DNA from: a virus
Virus record (IMG/VR): IMGVR_UViG_3300046323_000300
Location: 1 to 45,977 of that record
Length of the DNA stretch: 45,977 nt
Reading direction: 5' to 3' (one strand)
In this document: positions 30,801-40,304 of the stretch, one piece after another
How positions within the stretch are numbered: position 1 is the first letter of the stretch
How the letters are laid out: the number at the start of each line of letters is the position of its first letter
Made by a program: the position numbers and the translations under genes
Notes under the pieces: model-generated
Databases searched by the model: none
What the model was told of the DNA's origin: nothing
What the model saw: the letters and a program-made list of their open reading frames with translations, nothing else

Positions 30801-31296
30801 TGTAGTCGACCTAAATGGAATTAAAGACAATATAAAGACTTTGATGGACTCAAAGAATGTTGCACTATCGACACCTGTCGATCTATCCAACAACTTGACT
30901 CAAAGAGTTAAAAAAGTCTTAACTGTAAACCCCGAAATGATCCCACCCCAGGCCTCATTCTTTCCTTTTGTGACCTGCTATATAACTGCAAAGAATATAA
31001 TTCAGGACGATATAGCCAAGGATCAATTAAGCACAAAAAGAAAAGCAGAGATTTCAATAGAAATAGTCGGTGCGGTTTTTAATCAAAACCAGACATCAGT
31101 TACAAAGGATCCTGCGGACACTGACATAAATTACTTGATGGAGAATGTTGAGTTGATTTTACGATCGGACTATAATTTAGGTAATAAAATCAAGTGGCAA
31201 AAGCCTAACGATGTGCAATACTATACCTCAGTCGTCGACGCACGAAACCATATCAGGGCTGGGATAATGAAAATTACAGCTATAGCTTACTATTAA
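30793..31296 (+). CDS. Tail terminator candidate
   Basis: 167 residues. The length, the placement between the tail-completion protein and the tail tube gene, and the strand-rich central part (FPFVTCYITAKNIIQDD, KRKAEISIEIVGAVFN) fit tail terminators, which cap the tail tube. No single signature residue was recognised. Confidence 0.66.
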   Translation: MADVVDLNGIKDNIKTLMDSKNVALSTPVDLSNNLTQRVKKVLTVNPEMIPPQASFFPFVTCYITAKNIIQDDIAKDQLSTKRKAEISIEIVGAVFNQNQTSVTKDPADTDINYLMENVELILRSDYNLGNKIKWQKPNDVQYYTSVVDARNHIRAGIMKITAIAYY

Positions 31297-31305
31297 AAGG
31301 ACTTT

Positions 31306-32289
31306 ATGAACAAAGACATGATGAGAGCTCAATCAGAGTCAGCATATAAGCAGTGGGCTCCACAATGGAGAAAACAGGCTAAAACTAACTCTATTCACAA
31401 TATGAAATCCTTGGCGGATCTAGAAAACTCTGGAGTCGGGAAAGCCGTTTTGTGCGTAGCTAATGGGTATTCTTTAGAAGAAAATATCAAAACAATCCAA
31501 AAAAATAAGGATAATGTCGACATCATAGCTTGTGATAAAACAATGGGTCATTTATTTAATCACGGAATTACCCCTAAATATGTGATGGTTTGTGATGCTA
31601 ACGTATCATATGAGACTTATATGAAGCCTTGGGAGAACAAACTTCAAGATACAATACTTCTTTCTAATGTTTGTGGATCTACGGAATGGCCAGCAAAAGG
31701 GAATTGGAAAGATAAATATTTCTTTATCAATTGCGATATATTGGGAACTGAAAAAGAATTCTCCGAAATATCGGGGTGCAAGAACTTTATACCTGCAGGA
31801 ACGAATGTTTCAAATGCTATGCTTGTAATATTGGCACAATCAGACAATGATGGTAAAAGGAATTTTTTTAACTATGATAAAATATTACTTATTGGGTACG
31901 ATTATTCGTGGAGATTCGGTGGAAAATACTACGCTTTCTGTGAAAAAGGCGGAGGAAAAGACAAGTATATGCGCCATCAATACCTCCAAACCTCAGACGG
32001 AGACTTTGCCTATTCATCGGGCAATCTTACGTTTTCTGCTCAATGGTTTGAGGACTATGTCAGGACTTTTAACCTTCCCGTTGTGAATTGTACGACAAAA
32101 AGCATCTTGAGCTTAAAGACTGGAAATCTCGAAGAACAAATGCAGTACAGTTTTAAACCAGAAGATTCATCAATTTTAAAACAAGCTTTTGATAATGTAA
32201 GAAAATTAGAAGCTGCAAAAAATGAATTACTAAAATTAATTAAAGGCATTGATCGAGAGCATAGGCACTCGTTCTTAGCCTCAGTTTAA
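31306..32289 (+). CDS. DUF115/Maf-like glycosyltransferase-type protein in the tail module
   Basis: 327 residues. The core resembles DUF115 (MptE-like/flagellin-modifying Maf) proteins: GKAVLCVANGYSLEENIKTI, then GITPKYVMVCDANVSYETY, FIPAGTNVSNAM and ILLIGYDYSW. Known Maf proteins transfer CMP-activated nonulosonic sugars to flagellin. Here the gene lies between the tail terminator and major tail protein genes, so a tail protein is a possible acceptor (inference). An inactive or non-transferase role cannot be excluded. Confidence 0.78.
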   Translation: MNKDMMRAQSESAYKQWAPQWRKQAKTNSIHNMKSLADLENSGVGKAVLCVANGYSLEENIKTIQKNKDNVDIIACDKTMGHLFNHGITPKYVMVCDANVSYETYMKPWENKLQDTILLSNVCGSTEWPAKGNWKDKYFFINCDILGTEKEFSEISGCKNFIPAGTNVSNAMLVILAQSDNDGKRNFFNYDKILLIGYDYSWRFGGKYYAFCEKGGGKDKYMRHQYLQTSDGDFAYSSGNLTFSAQWFEDYVRTFNLPVVNCTTKSILSLKTGNLEEQMQYSFKPEDSSILKQAFDNVRKLEAAKNELLKLIKGIDREHRHSFLASV

Positions 32290-32298
32290 GGAGATTAT

Positions 32299-33354
32299 AT
32301 GGCTGTCGGTCAAGGTTCAAACATGGGTCATGGCACCTATCTAGGTGTCGGTCGCGAGGTCACATACGGGACTTATGTCACGGCTACGGCTGGATTGAAC
32401 ATCTTGTCATCTTCTTTAAAGGTGACTAAAGAGACTAAAATCCTAGAGGAGTTGCAAACTTCTCGAACAAATTCTAACTTCATTCAATTGGGTCGCTCAG
32501 TTGGTGGGGACATTGAATTCGTTTTTTCTCCTAAACAGCCTGCTTGTAATTATTTACTTCAAAATGCTTTCGGTGGCGGAGCGATAACATCGGCTACAGC
32601 GACTGGTGATACTGTTGGTTCTGCCGCATGGACTCACCAAATCGATGTGCGTAATTTCGACTTAACCTATTCCTCGTTGTCTATCAATCATCGAAAAGGC
32701 GAAACCGCCACTGGTAAAATCTTTGAATACAAAGGAATCAGAGTCGACCAATTCTCCTTAAAAGCAGAGATTGATGAGGCTTTAATCGCGACCGCTTCTT
32801 TGATTGCCCAGGACGCATCTTTAACCACTAATGACGTTAGCGCCCAGGCAGGAATGGCCACCGCAAATCAAACTCCTCTTTCTTTCGTAAATGGACGATT
32901 GTCTTTAGAGCTAGCGACTGCATCTCAAACGACCACTTCATTCTGGCACGTTCAGTCTATTGATTTTAAAGTCTCTAATAATCTGGTATCAGATAAAGCG
33001 TCTCGTCGAATAGGTTCTGATGTCATCGGAGTCCTTCCTGCTGGAATGGCTCAGTTCGAACTATCGTGCACTATGAGATTCGACACTTCTACTGCTTACG
33101 ATGCTATGTTGGCAGGAACTAGATTCTATGGAGAATTAGAGTTCTTGGGTGATACTTTGACAGGTTCTTTAGTTCGAGAAGGAGTTAAGTTGAATTTCGC
33201 TAACTTAAGAATCACTGACGCAGGAGATCCAGAAATCACCTCGGCAGGGGACGCATTAACTTCTCAGGTTTCTTTTGCGGTCTTAAGAGATCCAACAGCT
33301 TCTGGGTATGCAGTTAGAGCGACTGTTACCAACGGAACTAGCTCATATGCTTAA
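32299..33354 (+). CDS. Major tail (tube) protein
   Basis: 351 residues with AAGGAG upstream. It fits phage tail tube proteins: GVGREVTYGTYVTATAGLNI at the start, a mid EYKGIRVDQFSLKAEI segment, and beta-rich text throughout. It is followed by the frameshifted chaperones, the normal order in siphoviruses. The C-terminal 50 residues (EITSAGDALTSQVSFAVL) may form the last strand set. Confidence 0.85.
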   Translation: MAVGQGSNMGHGTYLGVGREVTYGTYVTATAGLNILSSSLKVTKETKILEELQTSRTNSNFIQLGRSVGGDIEFVFSPKQPACNYLLQNAFGGGAITSATATGDTVGSAAWTHQIDVRNFDLTYSSLSINHRKGETATGKIFEYKGIRVDQFSLKAEIDEALIATASLIAQDASLTTNDVSAQAGMATANQTPLSFVNGRLSLELATASQTTTSFWHVQSIDFKVSNNLVSDKASRRIGSDVIGVLPAGMAQFELSCTMRFDTSTAYDAMLAGTRFYGELEFLGDTLTGSLVREGVKLNFANLRITDAGDPEITSAGDALTSQVSFAVLRDPTASGYAVRATVTNGTSSYA

Positions 33355-33730
33355 TTGGCTGAGTAATATCCTCCCGAGCAGATCATTAGGGTCTGTCTTG
33401 GGTGAGACAAAAACTGTGCGGATTAATGGTATTAGATTTAAGATTAAAAAAATCGACGCTATGGCTTTCCTTGATGGATCTAAAGTCATGCTTCAAATGT
33501 TTGATACTTACAATATTAAGCAAGATTCTCCAAAAGAAGTCTCTAACAAGAAAATTAGAGAACATATGAAAGAGATGTTAATTGCTGGTGTGGCCGAGCC
33601 TAAGCTAGCGTATAAAGCAGAAGACGGATATCTCGTCGACGATTTATTCGTAAATTTAAAACTAGTTAACCAACTATACAGCGAAGTGATACAATTCACT
33701 TATGGTAAAAAAAAAATACAAAATTCCTAA
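33347..33730 (+). CDS. Tail assembly chaperone, short (gpG-like) product
   Basis: 127 residues from ATG 33347, overlapping the tail protein stop by 8 bases. An earlier in-frame start at 33308 would overlap further. It ends just after an A10 tract (33707-33716). Position before the tape measure gene and the frameshift arrangement define it as the first tail chaperone. The sequence resembles small TAC proteins (GIRFKIKKIDAMAFLDGS). Confidence 0.82.
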   Translation: MLNWLSNILPSRSLGSVLGETKTVRINGIRFKIKKIDAMAFLDGSKVMLQMFDTYNIKQDSPKEVSNKKIREHMKEMLIAGVAEPKLAYKAEDGYLVDDLFVNLKLVNQLYSEVIQFTYGKKKIQNS

Positions 33731-33891
33731 ATAAAGAAAGACTGGGAGCTTTAGATATGATCTGCAGAAGATACTCTCTAAAACCTAGTGATGTGGCCAA
33801 AGATCACATAGAGGATTATCAGTTTAATCTTCTCGTTGCTTATAATGGCATCTCTTTAGAATCGAAAAAAGCGGGGAACAAACGTGGCTAA
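33347..33891 (+). CDS. Tail assembly chaperone, -1 frameshift (gpGT-like) product
   Basis: A -1 shift on the A10 tract joins the first frame to a downstream open frame of about 58 residues ending at TAA 33889-33891. The fusion has about 181 residues. The added part (DMICRRYSLKPSDVAKDHIE) lies with no start of its own that is as convincing. Only the -1 frame extends; the +1 frame stops after a few codons. This is the classic tail-chaperone frameshift of long-tailed phages. Confidence 0.8.
33707..33716 (+). promoter_or_regulatory. Slippery site (A10) for -1 frameshift
   Basis: Ten adenines in frame (AAA AAA AAA A) just before the zero-frame stop at 33728-33730. The tRNAs could re-pair one base back. 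I see no obvious downstream stem, so efficiency is uncertain. Confidence 0.75.
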
Positions 33892-35554
33892 GGGCGAAGC
33901 AACGCTACTCTTAAAGATTAAGTCGTTAGGTGAGGAAGTTCTCGACCGCTTGGTCATTACTTTTGATGATCTAAAAAATATGATTATGTCTATACCCGAG
34001 GCATTGGGTAAAGCCATAGATGCTTATCGTGAACAAGAACGAGCGGTAAATGAGCTTAATCAGTCCATGATTAACGCTGGTACTTTTACGGCCGAACTTC
34101 AAAATAAATACCTAGAACTCGCAGGAGCGCTTCAAAAAACAACCCTATTCTCCGACGATCAGATCAACTCTGCCCAAGCATTACTTCAAGCTCACATAGG
34201 AAACAAAGAAGTCACTGAGGGATTGTTAAGAGCCACATTGGATTTAGCCCAGGCTAAAAAAATGGATCTAGCCAGCGCAGCCTCTTTAGTGGGAAAAGCT
34301 ATCGGTGGAGAATCAGAAGTTTTAAAGAGATATGGAATAGTAGTCAAATCCTCCACCAATGATAGCGATAAACTGACCAATGTAACCGATGCATTGAATC
34401 AAAAGTTCGCTGGGCAGGCGGAGGCGGCAAGAAAAGGAACTGGTGGAATTGATGGGTTAAAGACCGCTACTGGGGAACTGGCCGAAGCTATCGGTAGCCA
34501 ATTGGCACCAAAGGTAGCTAAATTAGCCGAGTCGTTAATACCTATAGTCGATTGGTTCGCTAAGTGGGCTGATTCTGGAAATCTGGCAAAGAAAAGTGTC
34601 AATGAATTAAGCAACGAACTAGGTGAGATGCAGCTTAAGATTTTAGAACTCTTGGGCAAGCGTGGTAATCAATTCGTAGATCAAGCCGCAGTAGAAGCCG
34701 AGATAGATTATTTAACCAAACAAATGGTAGTTATAGAGGAACTGAAAGCAAAGCAATTAGCTGATGAAAAATTGGCCAAGGAAAATGCTAAAATTGAAGA
34801 AGATAATCGTCGCGCAGCGGACTCAATAAAACAACAGGATAAAATCCTAAAAGATGGCGAGTTTGAGCTGCAACAAAAACAGCTATTTGCCGACAGCTAT
34901 CAGGCCATGTTAGAAGGAAATGGATTAAAAGTCGAAGAAATCGAACTTAAATTCCTTCAAAATAGATACAAAAATGAGACGGATTTCCATAAGAAAAAAG
35001 CTCTATTAAAGCAAATAGGAGATCAGCAGGAGATTGTAGCCGAGACTAAAAAGTCCGAAATTTTAAAGAGGGATAGAGAAGATTTCTATTCTAAGATGAT
35101 CTCTTTGCAAGGATCTTCAAACTCTGTCTTATCGGCTGCTGGAAAAGCTTTTGCAATAAGACAAATTGCCATAGATACCCCGATTGCAATCACCAAAGCT
35201 CTGGCTGCTTTCCCACCTCCTTTTAACTTTGCTGCTGCTGGGTTAGTGGGTGCTGCCGCAGCCGAACAAGCGGCAAGAGTCGCAGGTATCCCTATGGCAG
35301 AGGGTGGGATAGTGAAAGCTAGACCTGGCGGAATTCAAGCGACTATCGGTGAGGGCGGTCGAGATGAGGCCGTGATACCATTGGAAAACGGACAAATCCC
35401 TGGAAGTCAGGGTGGAAATAACATCACGATCATTGTAAATGGTGGACTATTGGGAGACGAAAGAACTGCTCAAGAATTCGCTGGCGCTGTAGACAAAGAA
35501 CTTCTAAAATTAAGACTTAATGGCGGATCTGTAGCGTTCGAGGGGCTTACTTAA
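33884..35554 (+). CDS. Tail tape measure protein
   Basis: 556 residues from GTG 33884, overlapping the chaperone frame by 8 bases. The N-terminal half has LKIKSLGEEVLDRLV and repeated helical segments (AGALQKTTLFSDDQINSAQA, ASLVGKAIGGESEVLKRYGI), as in tape measure proteins. A hydrophobic stretch near 460 and the end EGGIVKARPGGIQATIGEGG / DEAVIPLENGQ are typical of these proteins. At about 1.5 angstrom per residue a tail near 80 nm would be expected (rule-based inference). Confidence 0.88.
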   Translation: MAKGEATLLLKIKSLGEEVLDRLVITFDDLKNMIMSIPEALGKAIDAYREQERAVNELNQSMINAGTFTAELQNKYLELAGALQKTTLFSDDQINSAQALLQAHIGNKEVTEGLLRATLDLAQAKKMDLASAASLVGKAIGGESEVLKRYGIVVKSSTNDSDKLTNVTDALNQKFAGQAEAARKGTGGIDGLKTATGELAEAIGSQLAPKVAKLAESLIPIVDWFAKWADSGNLAKKSVNELSNELGEMQLKILELLGKRGNQFVDQAAVEAEIDYLTKQMVVIEELKAKQLADEKLAKENAKIEEDNRRAADSIKQQDKILKDGEFELQQKQLFADSYQAMLEGNGLKVEEIELKFLQNRYKNETDFHKKKALLKQIGDQQEIVAETKKSEILKRDREDFYSKMISLQGSSNSVLSAAGKAFAIRQIAIDTPIAITKALAAFPPPFNFAAAGLVGAAAAEQAARVAGIPMAEGGIVKARPGGIQATIGEGGRDEAVIPLENGQIPGSQGGNNITIIVNGGLLGDERTAQEFAGAVDKELLKLRLNGGSVAFEGLT

Positions 35555-36330
35555 TGGAATTTCTTAAAGCAAATCTTATTAATACGACCACTCAATTGTC
35601 GGTGACTAATAATACCACTGTCGTTGCTAACATATTCAACAGAGATAAATTCTATCAGTATTATACAGATGGTTTGAATAATGACTTAACCACTGGATCT
35701 ATTACAGTGACTTTCGATGCGACCACAAATGTCTCTCGCATAGCTTTAATCGATACAAATGTGAAAAATTTTAATATTTTTTACAATGGGGTGACCGCAA
35801 ATACTTTTGCTCTGTCTTCACAAGCCACCACGACAAGTCAATTTACAGGAAATGCAGACTCAAACGTCTACCTAAGATTTCCGACGACTGCGGTTTCTTC
35901 GATCACAATTGATCTTAAAAAAACAATTACGGCCGACCAAGAGAAGTTCTTGGGAGTTTTATTTGTTTCCGATCTTCTATACACTATGGGACAGATCCCT
36001 AATTCAGGAGGATATAAACCTAATTTGAGCCCTAAGCAAATTGTGCACTTGTTATCCGATGGTGGATCAAGGGTTCACAATGTTCGCAAAAAATTCAATT
36101 TAAACATAGATTTAGACTATGTTCCAGAAACTATGGTTAGCTCCTTGAGAACTATATACGACTTAGAAGCTCCTTTTCAATTCTCGGCTTTCGGAACATC
36201 TACATCTTGGAAAAATCCAGTCTTTTTTGAGTCTGTTTGGCCTGGTGATTTTAGATTCTATGAATTTACTGACGATGCAATTGGATCTGGGTTCAGTGGG
36301 AAGATTAATCTCAAGGAAACGCCACTATGA
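35554..36330 (+). CDS. Distal tail protein candidate
   Basis: 258 residues. Position directly after the tape measure and a beta-rich composition (VSRIALIDTNVKNFNIFYNG) fit the distal tail protein, which starts the tail tip. No unmistakable family signature was seen. It overlaps the tape measure by one base and the next gene by 4. Confidence 0.68.
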   Translation: MEFLKANLINTTTQLSVTNNTTVVANIFNRDKFYQYYTDGLNNDLTTGSITVTFDATTNVSRIALIDTNVKNFNIFYNGVTANTFALSSQATTTSQFTGNADSNVYLRFPTTAVSSITIDLKKTITADQEKFLGVLFVSDLLYTMGQIPNSGGYKPNLSPKQIVHLLSDGGSRVHNVRKKFNLNIDLDYVPETMVSSLRTIYDLEAPFQFSAFGTSTSWKNPVFFESVWPGDFRFYEFTDDAIGSGFSGKINLKETPL

Positions 36331-37739
36331 GTTCAACACCAGAACTTTTAAGGCAGATTAAAAAGCCTAAGGCAAATACTTTTAAGAGAGCCAAGATCAA
36401 ACGAAGAGACGCCGTGACTGGACTATTCGAGTCGACATGGTTAGATATTTCTTCTGATGTTAAATCATATGGAAAAATCAAACAAGAAGTCGACCCAGCT
36501 CGTCTATATACGTTCTCGTTTTCCAACGCTAAGCTTGTCGTCGCGAACGATGAGGGTTTCTACAATCCCGAAGACAACGAGGCTTCCCTTTGGTACGGCT
36601 ATCTCAATCAACAAAGGACATTGGTTCAGATCGAGGCTGGATTCTTAAAAACTTCTCTCGCCTCATCAGGAAATTGGGTCACTACAGAATACCCAAATGC
36701 ATCTCTATACGACGAGGATATATGGGACGACGAGGATGCTATTTTTGACAATGGGTCTAACGCAGTCCAATTCACTGGAATTATATCTGGCGACATTGTT
36801 CTCTCTGATAAGAATGAAGTTGTTTTAAATGTAAAACCTTTAACTTCGGTATTTCAAGACTATCCTGCTAATATTTTGACTGGATGGACTTCGACAGGAT
36901 TCACCGCGAGTAATTTTATTGCTCTTTTAAGAGATCAAACCGATGGATCAGGATCGTTCGTTTTCCGTCCGTTCTTCGGTGACACCACTTCAAATTGGAA
37001 TATAACCTCGACCACAAATATTTATTCAAATCTAAACGCTCCGACTGCGACTGGAGTGATAGATAAAACAGTATGGGATATTATTACCAAGCTGGCCGAA
37101 GCAGAGGATTATGTTCCGTATGCTTCTAAAGATGGGAACTTTAACTTCGTTCCGAGGACTCCGACGACAGACGTAGCTTTTCAGTTTCACGGAGCTGGTT
37201 CGTTTAATACTACCTATGGAAATACCATAAAATCTATTCAATCCTATGGTCGAAAAATCACCAAATATTACTCTCAGGTAAATGTCAAATTTGTAAATTC
37301 GGATACGTCCACATCGTATTATTCCAAGACAGCCACATTCTCAGTAAGTGGGTCAAATACCCCTTGGACTCTAGGTCTTCGTAAATTGGACATAGAAAAC
37401 TATTTCATACCTAACACCGCCACCGCGCAGGCTATCGGTGACAATATATTCAATGAATACTCAGCTCTTAAGAATGAGATTACATTCACAACAAGTTTGG
37501 TGCCACATCTTGATTTACTTGATAGAATAAGCATTACATATGACCCATCAGAGGTCAGTGCTAACTCATTGTGGGATCAAAGCGACTGGGCGGCAGATGA
37601 CACTTCAACAAGCACTGATCTGGTTTTTGACTCTTCTCGAGGCGATTCGATCAAAATCCAGGGTGATGAATTTAAGTTTTTATCAATCGAAACTGACATA
37701 GATAATATGCAAAACGTATTTATAGCTAGGGAGATTTAA
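36327..37739 (+). CDS. Tail tip/baseplate hub protein candidate
   Basis: 470 residues. Early text (KRRDAVTGLFESTWLDIS, YGKIKQEVDPARLYTFSFSN) and later text (TATAQAIGDNIFNEYSALKN, LVPHLDLLDRISITYDP) match the phage tip proteins that follow the distal tail gene and form a hub ring. The exact family is not certain. Confidence 0.7.
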   Translation: MSSTPELLRQIKKPKANTFKRAKIKRRDAVTGLFESTWLDISSDVKSYGKIKQEVDPARLYTFSFSNAKLVVANDEGFYNPEDNEASLWYGYLNQQRTLVQIEAGFLKTSLASSGNWVTTEYPNASLYDEDIWDDEDAIFDNGSNAVQFTGIISGDIVLSDKNEVVLNVKPLTSVFQDYPANILTGWTSTGFTASNFIALLRDQTDGSGSFVFRPFFGDTTSNWNITSTTNIYSNLNAPTATGVIDKTVWDIITKLAEAEDYVPYASKDGNFNFVPRTPTTDVAFQFHGAGSFNTTYGNTIKSIQSYGRKITKYYSQVNVKFVNSDTSTSYYSKTATFSVSGSNTPWTLGLRKLDIENYFIPNTATAQAIGDNIFNEYSALKNEITFTTSLVPHLDLLDRISITYDPSEVSANSLWDQSDWAADDTSTSTDLVFDSSRGDSIKIQGDEFKFLSIETDIDNMQNVFIAREI

Positions 37740-38770
37740 TGCCTACTACTTTTGCCGCTGGGCAGAGAATTAAAAGTGCCGAAATAAACGGAAACTTCTC
37801 TGAGTTTCTTAGTGCAGACTTATTAAAAAACATAGGGCTGTCTTGCTCTGTAGGTTCAAGTGCTTTAACTATTGCATTAAAAAACGCTGCAGGGAATGAT
37901 GCATCTTATACCGATGCGGTTCAAATAGGATTTAGAAGTGCTACATTAACGACAGGGACTGTATCTTTAGTTTCTGTCACTTCTGCTCTTTCAACTGTAA
38001 TCTCATCTGGATCAACCGCTGGCCACTCAAACGCAGTAGAAGGAAAGATTTTTGTTTACGCAATTAATAACGCTGGAACAATCGAACTAGCCTGGTCTAG
38101 TAGATACCATAATGAAAACAATTTAGTTTCCACCACCGCCGAGGGCGGAGCAGGAGCAGCGGATAGTGCGGCAACTTTATACTCCACAGCCGCAAGATCA
38201 AACGTTGCGTGTAGATTAATTGGACAATTGGTTTCTACCCAAACTACAGCAGGAACATGGGCTGCTGTTCCCACAAATACAAGAGTCGGAGGAGTAGGCA
38301 AAATACTCCAAAATGAGAAAATAATAGCGGCTTATAATCATTCAGCAGGGACATCTATAAATACAGCTTCTACAACTATAGTAGATTTTGCTAATATTGA
38401 GTTCGACTCAAGAGCGTGCGTAACTACTGGCGCTTCTTGGAAATTTACAGTCCCTGCAGGGTGTGATGGTATTTACAAAATATATGCCAATGTAGTATTA
38501 AATGCCTCTACTGGTTGGGTGGATGCTGAGTCATTATCTATTGATTGTTACAAAAACGGAGCCCAGGCTAAGGGATTGGACTATCAAATGTCTTTCGGAT
38601 CTGCCAGCAATATCAACAATATGTGTCAAGGTATGTGCTATTTGAGGCTAGTCGCTGGAGATTACATTGATATAAGAATTACTCAAAACTCGGGTGCAGC
38701 GATAACTTTGGTTTCTTCTGGAGCTTACAACTACGTTATAGTTCAAAAAGTTGGAGAGTATACTGAATGA
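37739..38770 (+). CDS. Tail fibre/receptor-binding protein with C1q-like tip
   Basis: 343 residues. The N-terminus (FAAGQRIKSAEINGNFSEF) is the attachment segment common to many phage fibres. The C-terminal 140 residues (for example TIVDFANIEFDSRACVTTGA, WKFTVPAGCDGIYKIYANV, YLRLVAGDYIDIRITQN) form a C1q/TNF-like jelly roll, a usual trimeric receptor-binding tip. It probably binds the host surface. Confidence 0.8.
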   Translation: MPTTFAAGQRIKSAEINGNFSEFLSADLLKNIGLSCSVGSSALTIALKNAAGNDASYTDAVQIGFRSATLTTGTVSLVSVTSALSTVISSGSTAGHSNAVEGKIFVYAINNAGTIELAWSSRYHNENNLVSTTAEGGAGAADSAATLYSTAARSNVACRLIGQLVSTQTTAGTWAAVPTNTRVGGVGKILQNEKIIAAYNHSAGTSINTASTTIVDFANIEFDSRACVTTGASWKFTVPAGCDGIYKIYANVVLNASTGWVDAESLSIDCYKNGAQAKGLDYQMSFGSASNINNMCQGMCYLRLVAGDYIDIRITQNSGAAITLVSSGAYNYVIVQKVGEYTE

Positions 38771-38970
38771 CATGGCTAAAAGAAAACATCATTCATGTAT
38801 TGTTAATATTCGGAAGCGTCACTTTCGGGTATGCTAATTTTACGTCCGATATTAAGGCCAATGCTCAAGCCATTATAGAAGTGGACAAAAGGGTCGATAA
38901 GTACGAGGAAAAGATCGACAAAGCTATTCAATTACTGGAGAGAATAGACGAGAGGACTAAAAAATTGTGA
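38767..38970 (+). CDS. Small membrane-anchored coiled-coil protein
   Basis: 67 residues: a membrane helix at about 9-25 (HVLLIFGSVTFGYANF) then a coiled coil (VDKRVDKYEEKIDKAIQLLE). This layout resembles XhlA-type accessory lysis proteins. Role in lysis is inferred from position and layout. It overlaps its neighbours by 4 bases each. Confidence 0.62.
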   Translation: MTWLKENIIHVLLIFGSVTFGYANFTSDIKANAQAIIEVDKRVDKYEEKIDKAIQLLERIDERTKKL

Positions 38971-39194
38971 AATATTTAAAAGGAATTTTTGTATCAGTTC
39001 TGTTCGTTTTGCTTATTTTTGGGATTTATAAAGCTATTGAAAACAAAGAGTATGGATTATCTATTTTGACCACTTCTGTGCTATTTATGTTTGCACTTCT
39101 AATGTGGAAAATTAATCCGAAGAATTTTCACATAGGCGGAGATAAGTTAAATGTTTCGGTGAACCAGGACAACGATGATAAACCAAGTGAATAA
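38967..39194 (+). CDS. Two-helix membrane protein, possible holin
   Basis: 75 residues from GTG 38967 (GTGA coupling). Two hydrophobic helices (6-22 and 32-47) are followed by a charged tail (GGDKLNVSVNQDNDDKPSE). Size and topology suit a holin, which lets the endolysin cross the membrane, but no family signature is present. Confidence 0.58.
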   Translation: MKYLKGIFVSVLFVLLIFGIYKAIENKEYGLSILTTSVLFMFALLMWKINPKNFHIGGDKLNVSVNQDNDDKPSE

Positions 39195-39597
39195 AATCAT
39201 AGTTGGATTGCTATCTCTATGTTTGCTTTGCGGAGGTCTTATCATATGGCTTAGGCCAAAACCACCCGCTCCTGTAAAAATATCCGCCAAAGAAAAAGTG
39301 GCGGAGAAAAAGGAGCTTAGAAAGATTAAGAGGACTTTTACCCCTGATGGAAAGGTCGCAAGCGAGGAAATCGACGAGTTTCTATCTACAAGAAAGTCAT
39401 CGAATGTTGTAGATATTAAGCCAGAGTTGACAAAAAAAGATTTTTTGCTTGGAGTTACGCTAGGTTACGATTTTGATAAGACTAAAATCATCTACAATTT
39501 AGTTTTAGGTAAAGCTGTTTTTAATGATCTATATGTCATCGGGAAAGTAAATACTGACTGGAAAAAAGCCGAGGCTGGGATTATATGGGTGCATTAA
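39175..39597 (+). CDS. Membrane-anchored protein, possible spanin-like
   Basis: 140 residues. An N-terminal membrane helix (GLLSLCLLCGGLIIWL) is followed by a basic charged segment (KISAKEKVAEKKELRKIKR) and a beta-rich domain (DFLLGVTLGYDFDKTKI). In a lysis region this could be an inner-membrane spanin (Rz-like). The C-terminal domain is not typical of Rz, so the call is tentative. Confidence 0.55.
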   Translation: MINQVNKIIVGLLSLCLLCGGLIIWLRPKPPAPVKISAKEKVAEKKELRKIKRTFTPDGKVASEEIDEFLSTRKSSNVVDIKPELTKKDFLLGVTLGYDFDKTKIIYNLVLGKAVFNDLYVIGKVNTDWKKAEAGIIWVH

Positions 39598-39665
39598 GCG
39601 ACGAGGCTTATTGGATTATTTGTTGTTTGTTTTTTATGGGTTTTTTAATTTTATTTGTGGGGTGA
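39585..39665 (+). CDS. Very small membrane peptide
   Basis: 26 residues, almost wholly hydrophobic after residue 8 (YWIICCLFFMGFLILFVG). The start overlaps the previous gene by 13 bases and GGGA lies 4 bases upstream. It could be a lysis-related mini-membrane protein; being so short it could also be chance. Confidence 0.4.
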   Translation: MGALSDEAYWIICCLFFMGFLILFVG

Positions 39666-39668
39666 AAA

Positions 39669-40304
39669 ATGCCTAGTACGGCGACGATAACATCATTTTA
39701 TAGTTTTACCGCTGGGACTAAAGCCAGGGCTTCTCAAATGAATACTAATTTCAGCGTATTTAGAGGGCACATTCTCCCGTTAGATCCTAATACTGCGACC
39801 TCGATAAATAATACTTATGACCTAGGCTCATCAGAGTATAACTGGAGGAGAGTTTATACTAAGGGGCTTTATCTGCCTTCTGGTTATTCATCAACGGCAG
39901 CTATTTCGGGTATAGCAGCTACGGCTAAAATAAATGCCAGCATTTATACCACTACATCGACTCCTATAGCAGGAAGCACACTAACCATCTCAACGACTGG
40001 GAGGCCAGTAGAATACGCTTTGTTTGGAAGTGGTGGGTTAGGCACTGTGCAAACTGGCGCAGGAGCAACCGCTTCCAATTTTGCTTTTTGTACTTTATTT
40101 AGAGATGGATCTTCTATAGCTGTAATTTCTGTTTACTGGCCTCTCTCAGAGCCGTCGTTTACTCACCCACCTGGCGGTTTTAGATTTATAGATACCACAG
40201 TAGCAGCAGGGACTTATAAATATCACATTCAAGGGCATATAACTACTAAAACAGGAATCACTATTGCACAGTTGGATGGAGCATGGATCTGTAGAGAACT
40301 TTAA
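39669..40304 (+). CDS. Second tail fibre-like protein
   Basis: 211 residues. The N-terminus (FTAGTKARASQMNTNFSVFR) is the same fibre-attachment pattern as in the 37739 protein. NNTYDLGSSEYNWRRVYTKG is the common fibre motif that precedes tip domains. The rest is beta-rich with a hydrophobic-strand end. Its stop overlaps the stop of the convergent lipoprotein gene by 4 bases. Confidence 0.72.
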   Translation: MPSTATITSFYSFTAGTKARASQMNTNFSVFRGHILPLDPNTATSINNTYDLGSSEYNWRRVYTKGLYLPSGYSSTAAISGIAATAKINASIYTTTSTPIAGSTLTISTTGRPVEYALFGSGGLGTVQTGAGATASNFAFCTLFRDGSSIAVISVYWPLSEPSFTHPPGGFRFIDTTVAAGTYKYHIQGHITTKTGITIAQLDGAWICREL

